From the NCBI RefSeq assembly GCF_012489685.1, contig NC_080046.1, forward strand, positions 30,659,763 to 30,723,762: a stretch of 64,000 nucleotides of DNA. The letters run 5' to 3'. The stretch's first letter is position 1, and each line of letters starts with the position of its first letter. This document shows positions 62,247 through 64,000 of this stretch, piece by piece. A program made the translations under genes and the position numbers. The notes beneath the pieces are model-generated. The model was not told where the DNA came from and did no database searches. It saw only the letters and a program-made list of their open reading frames with translations. The stretch is from Lotus japonicus. Taxonomy: Eukaryota > Streptophyta > Magnoliopsida > Fabales > Fabaceae.

Positions 62247-64000
62247 TTTACAAGCTTTCCACGTGAAACCTGGACTATTTCACGTGGAAACATGAGTTTT
62301 CCACGTGAAACCTTAGCATTTTCACGTGGAATGTTGAGATTTCCTAGCTTTCCACGTGACACCTTGACTTCTCACGTGGAATCCTGAGATTTCCACGTGA
62401 AACCATGACTTTTCACATGGAATACTGAGATTTCCAAGCTTTTCACGTAGAACTTGGCCAATTGCACGTGGAAACTTGAGTTTTCCAAGCTTTTCACGTG
62501 AAACCTGGGCTAGTTCAAGTCGAAACTTGAGTTTTCCACGTGAAATCTTGGCATTTTCACGTGGAATGTTGAGATTTCCTAGCTTTCCACGTGACACCTT
62601 GGCTTCTCACGTGGAATCCTGAGATTTCCACGTGAACCCATGGCTTTTCACGTGGAATCTTGAGATTTCCAAGCTTTTCACGTCGATCATGGCCAATTTC
62701 ACGTGGAAACTTGAGTTTGTTAAGCTTTCCACGTGAAACCTGGGCTATTTCACATGGAAACATGAGTTTTCCACGTGAAACCTTGGTATTTTCACGTGGA
62801 ATGTTGAGATTTCCTAGCTTTCCACGTGACACCTTGGCTTCTCACGTGGAATCCTGAGATTTCCACGTGAAACCATGGCTTTTCACGTGGAATCCTGAGA
62901 TTTCCAAGTTTTCACGTGGAACTTGGCCAATTGCACGAGGAAACATGAGTTTTCCAAGCTTTCCACGTGAAACCTGGGCTATTTCACGTGGAAACTTGAG
63001 TTTTCCACGTGTAACCTTTGCATTTTCACGTGGAATGTTGAGATTTCCTAGCTTTCCACGTGACACCTTGGCTTCTCACGTGGAATCCTGAGATTTCCAC
63101 GTGAAACCATGGCTTTTCATGTGGAATCCTGAGATTTCCAAGTTTTCACGTGGAACTTGGCCAATTGCACGTGGAAACTGGAGTTTTCCAAGCCTTCCAC
63201 GTGAGACCTGGGCTATTTCACGTGGAAACTTGAGTTTTCCACGTGTAACCTTGGCATTTTCACGTGGAATGTTGAGATTTCCTAGCTTTCCACGTGAAAC
63301 CATGACTTTTCACGTGGAATCCTGAGATTCCAAGCTTTTCACATGGAACTTGGCCAATTTCACGTGGAAACTTGAGTTTTCCAGGCTTCCCACGTGAAAC
63401 CAGGGCTATTTCACGTGGAAACATGAGTTTTCCACGTGAAACCTTGGCATTTTCACGTGGAATGTTGAGATTTCCTAGCTTTCCACGTGACCCCTTGGCT
63501 TCTCACGTGGAATCCTGAGATTTCCACGTGACACCATGGCTTTCCACGTGGAATCCAGAGATTCCAAGATTTTCACGTGGAACTTGGCCAATTTCACGTG
63601 GAAACTTGAGTTTTCCAGGCTTTCCACGTGAAACCTGGGCTATTTCACAAGGAAACTTGAGTTTTCCACGTGAAACCTTGGCATTTTCACGTGGAATGTT
63701 GAGATTTCCTAGTTTTCCACGTGACACCTTTGCTTCTCACGTGGAATCCTGAGATTTCCAAGCTTTTCACGTGGAACTTGGCCAATTTCACGTGGCAACT
63801 TGAGTTTTTTAAGCTTTCCACGTCAAACCTGGGCGATTTCACGTGGAAACATGAGTTTTCCACGTGAAACCTTGGCATTTTCACGTGGAATGTTGAGATT
63901 TCCTAGCTTTCCACGTGACACCTTGGCTTTTCACGTGAAATCCTGAGATTCCAAGCTTTTCACGTGGAAACTTGAGTTTTCCAGGCTTTCCACGTGAAAC
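62247..64000. repeat. Domain E HOR copy, cut by the window end
   Basis: Follows the preceding copy closely to 64,000 with offsets of 1,868 then 1,874 bp. The last bases are ordinary satellite (TTTCCACGTGAAAC), so the array does not end here. Confidence 0.87.

Larger units (their letters stand above)
398..64000. repeat. CACGTG-lattice satellite DNA array, at least 63.6 kb
   Basis: The whole span is built from one degenerate half-unit carrying a CACGTG palindrome. The half-units alternate between TTTCCACGTGAAA (F) and TTTCACGTGGAAA (R). The usual spacer after F is CCTTGGCNTT or CCTGGGCTAT; after R it is CTTGAG, TGTTGAG or CCTGAG followed by TTTCC. An optional 9-bp AGCTTTCCA-type extension makes the difference between 21- and 30-bp spacing. 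No gene, intron or other interruption is visible after 397. The array leaves the window at 64,000, so its right boundary is unknown. Open frames on both strands are periodic by-products of 21- and 30-bp spacing and encode only satellite translation (periodic SRG/FPRE- and FHVE-like strings). Confidence 0.97.
57761..64000. repeat. Domain E: 2,488- and 1,868-bp HORs, continuing past the window
   Basis: Marker GATTTACGAGC (third copy GATTTACAAGC) occurs with TTTA at 57,891, 60,379 and 62,247. Marker TAGTTCAAGTCGAAAC has its CAAGTC at 58,160, 60,648 and 62,516. Both give intervals of 2,488 and 1,868 bp. Other markers are CACGTGTAACCTTTG and TTTCACGTCGAT. Confidence 0.87.

Noticed and set aside
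1454..63884. Several hundred open frames of 60-134 codons on both strands
   Set aside because: They are translations of the satellite. Frames overlap on both strands, repeat with the DNA period, begin mostly at GTG within boxes, and show the same peptide strings. No start context, intron or conserved domain supports a gene.
398..64000. CRISPR array
   Set aside because: The short repeat is palindromic, alternates in orientation and has 8-17-bp spacers that are themselves conserved. There are no unique spacers, no leader and no cas genes, and the flank looks eukaryotic.
398..64000. Promoter or enhancer cluster because of the G-boxes
   Set aside because: CACGTG is present, but there is no gene, TATA element or other promoter context, and the boxes are part of a tandem repeat. 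Binding is possible; a promoter is not supported.
398..64000. Centromeric satellite with a CDEI-like element
   Set aside because: The box resembles the RTCACRTG of budding-yeast CDEI, but the preceding base is T, not a purine, and no CDEII/III-like sequence is present. Monomer length near 194 bp fits many satellites. Only CENH3 mapping could support a centromere.
398..64000. Telomeric or ribosomal repeat
   Set aside because: No TTTAGGG- or TTAGGG-type tracts and no recognisable rRNA or 5S sequence were seen.

Overview
This window is essentially one object: a non-coding satellite DNA array. It starts at 398 and still runs at 64,000. It abuts about 400 bp of unrelated sequence at the left edge. 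I find no protein-coding, tRNA or rRNA gene. The left flank (1-397) ends in GGGGTGTTACA, the usual 3' terminus of many plant Ty3/Gypsy-type LTRs. The satellite begins at the next base, in mid-monomer, so the flank is best read as the right-hand LTR of an element inserted into the array. This is the only hint of the host: probably a flowering plant nuclear genome, in heterochromatin. I cannot name a species.

The array is built on the palindrome CACGTG (the G-box/E-box core), present about every 21 or 30 bp. It is normally embedded in a 13-mer that alternates in orientation: TTTCCACGTGAAA (F), then its reverse complement TTTCACGTGGAAA (R). The organisation is nested. Half-units of 20-21 or 29-30 bp form F-R dimers of about 41-42 or 50-51 bp. 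Four dimers make a ~194-bp monomer (left domain) and five make a 234-bp monomer (the rest). Monomers form higher-order repeats (HORs) of 0.9-2.7 kb, and HORs form a duplicated block with a 4,278-bp offset. In the monomer I measured in full (48,780-49,013) there are ten perfect CACGTG boxes spaced 20, 21, 20, 29, 21, 30, 21, 21, 21 and 30 bp. They hold all ten of its CpGs.

Layout: Domain A (398 to ~13,400) has ~194-bp monomers with 295-bp variants and duplications of 193, 488, ~720, 1,559 and 1,630 bp. Domain B (~13,400-18,700) is a mosaic in which the 234-bp monomer first appears. Domain C (~18,700-27,560) has a 1,352/1,118-bp HOR marked by fused double boxes. Domain D (~27,560-57,760) is the most homogenised part, with sixteen HOR anchors whose spacing is mostly 1,553 + n x ~234.5 bp. 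Domain E (~57,760 to the end) has 2,488- and 1,868-bp HORs. Striking local structures are a perfect 146-bp inverted repeat at 37,890-38,250, a 38-bp inverted repeat at 19,916-20,028, and many rearrangement junctions that fall exactly on CACGTG boxes.

The many short open frames (up to ~134 codons, both strands) follow from the 21- and 30-bp half-units being multiples of three, and I do not annotate them as genes. The most interesting possibility is that this is a helically phased lattice of bHLH/bZIP-type sites, thousands of copies long. Any function is inference. All comparisons were made by eye, so box totals and percentage identities are not given as measurements.
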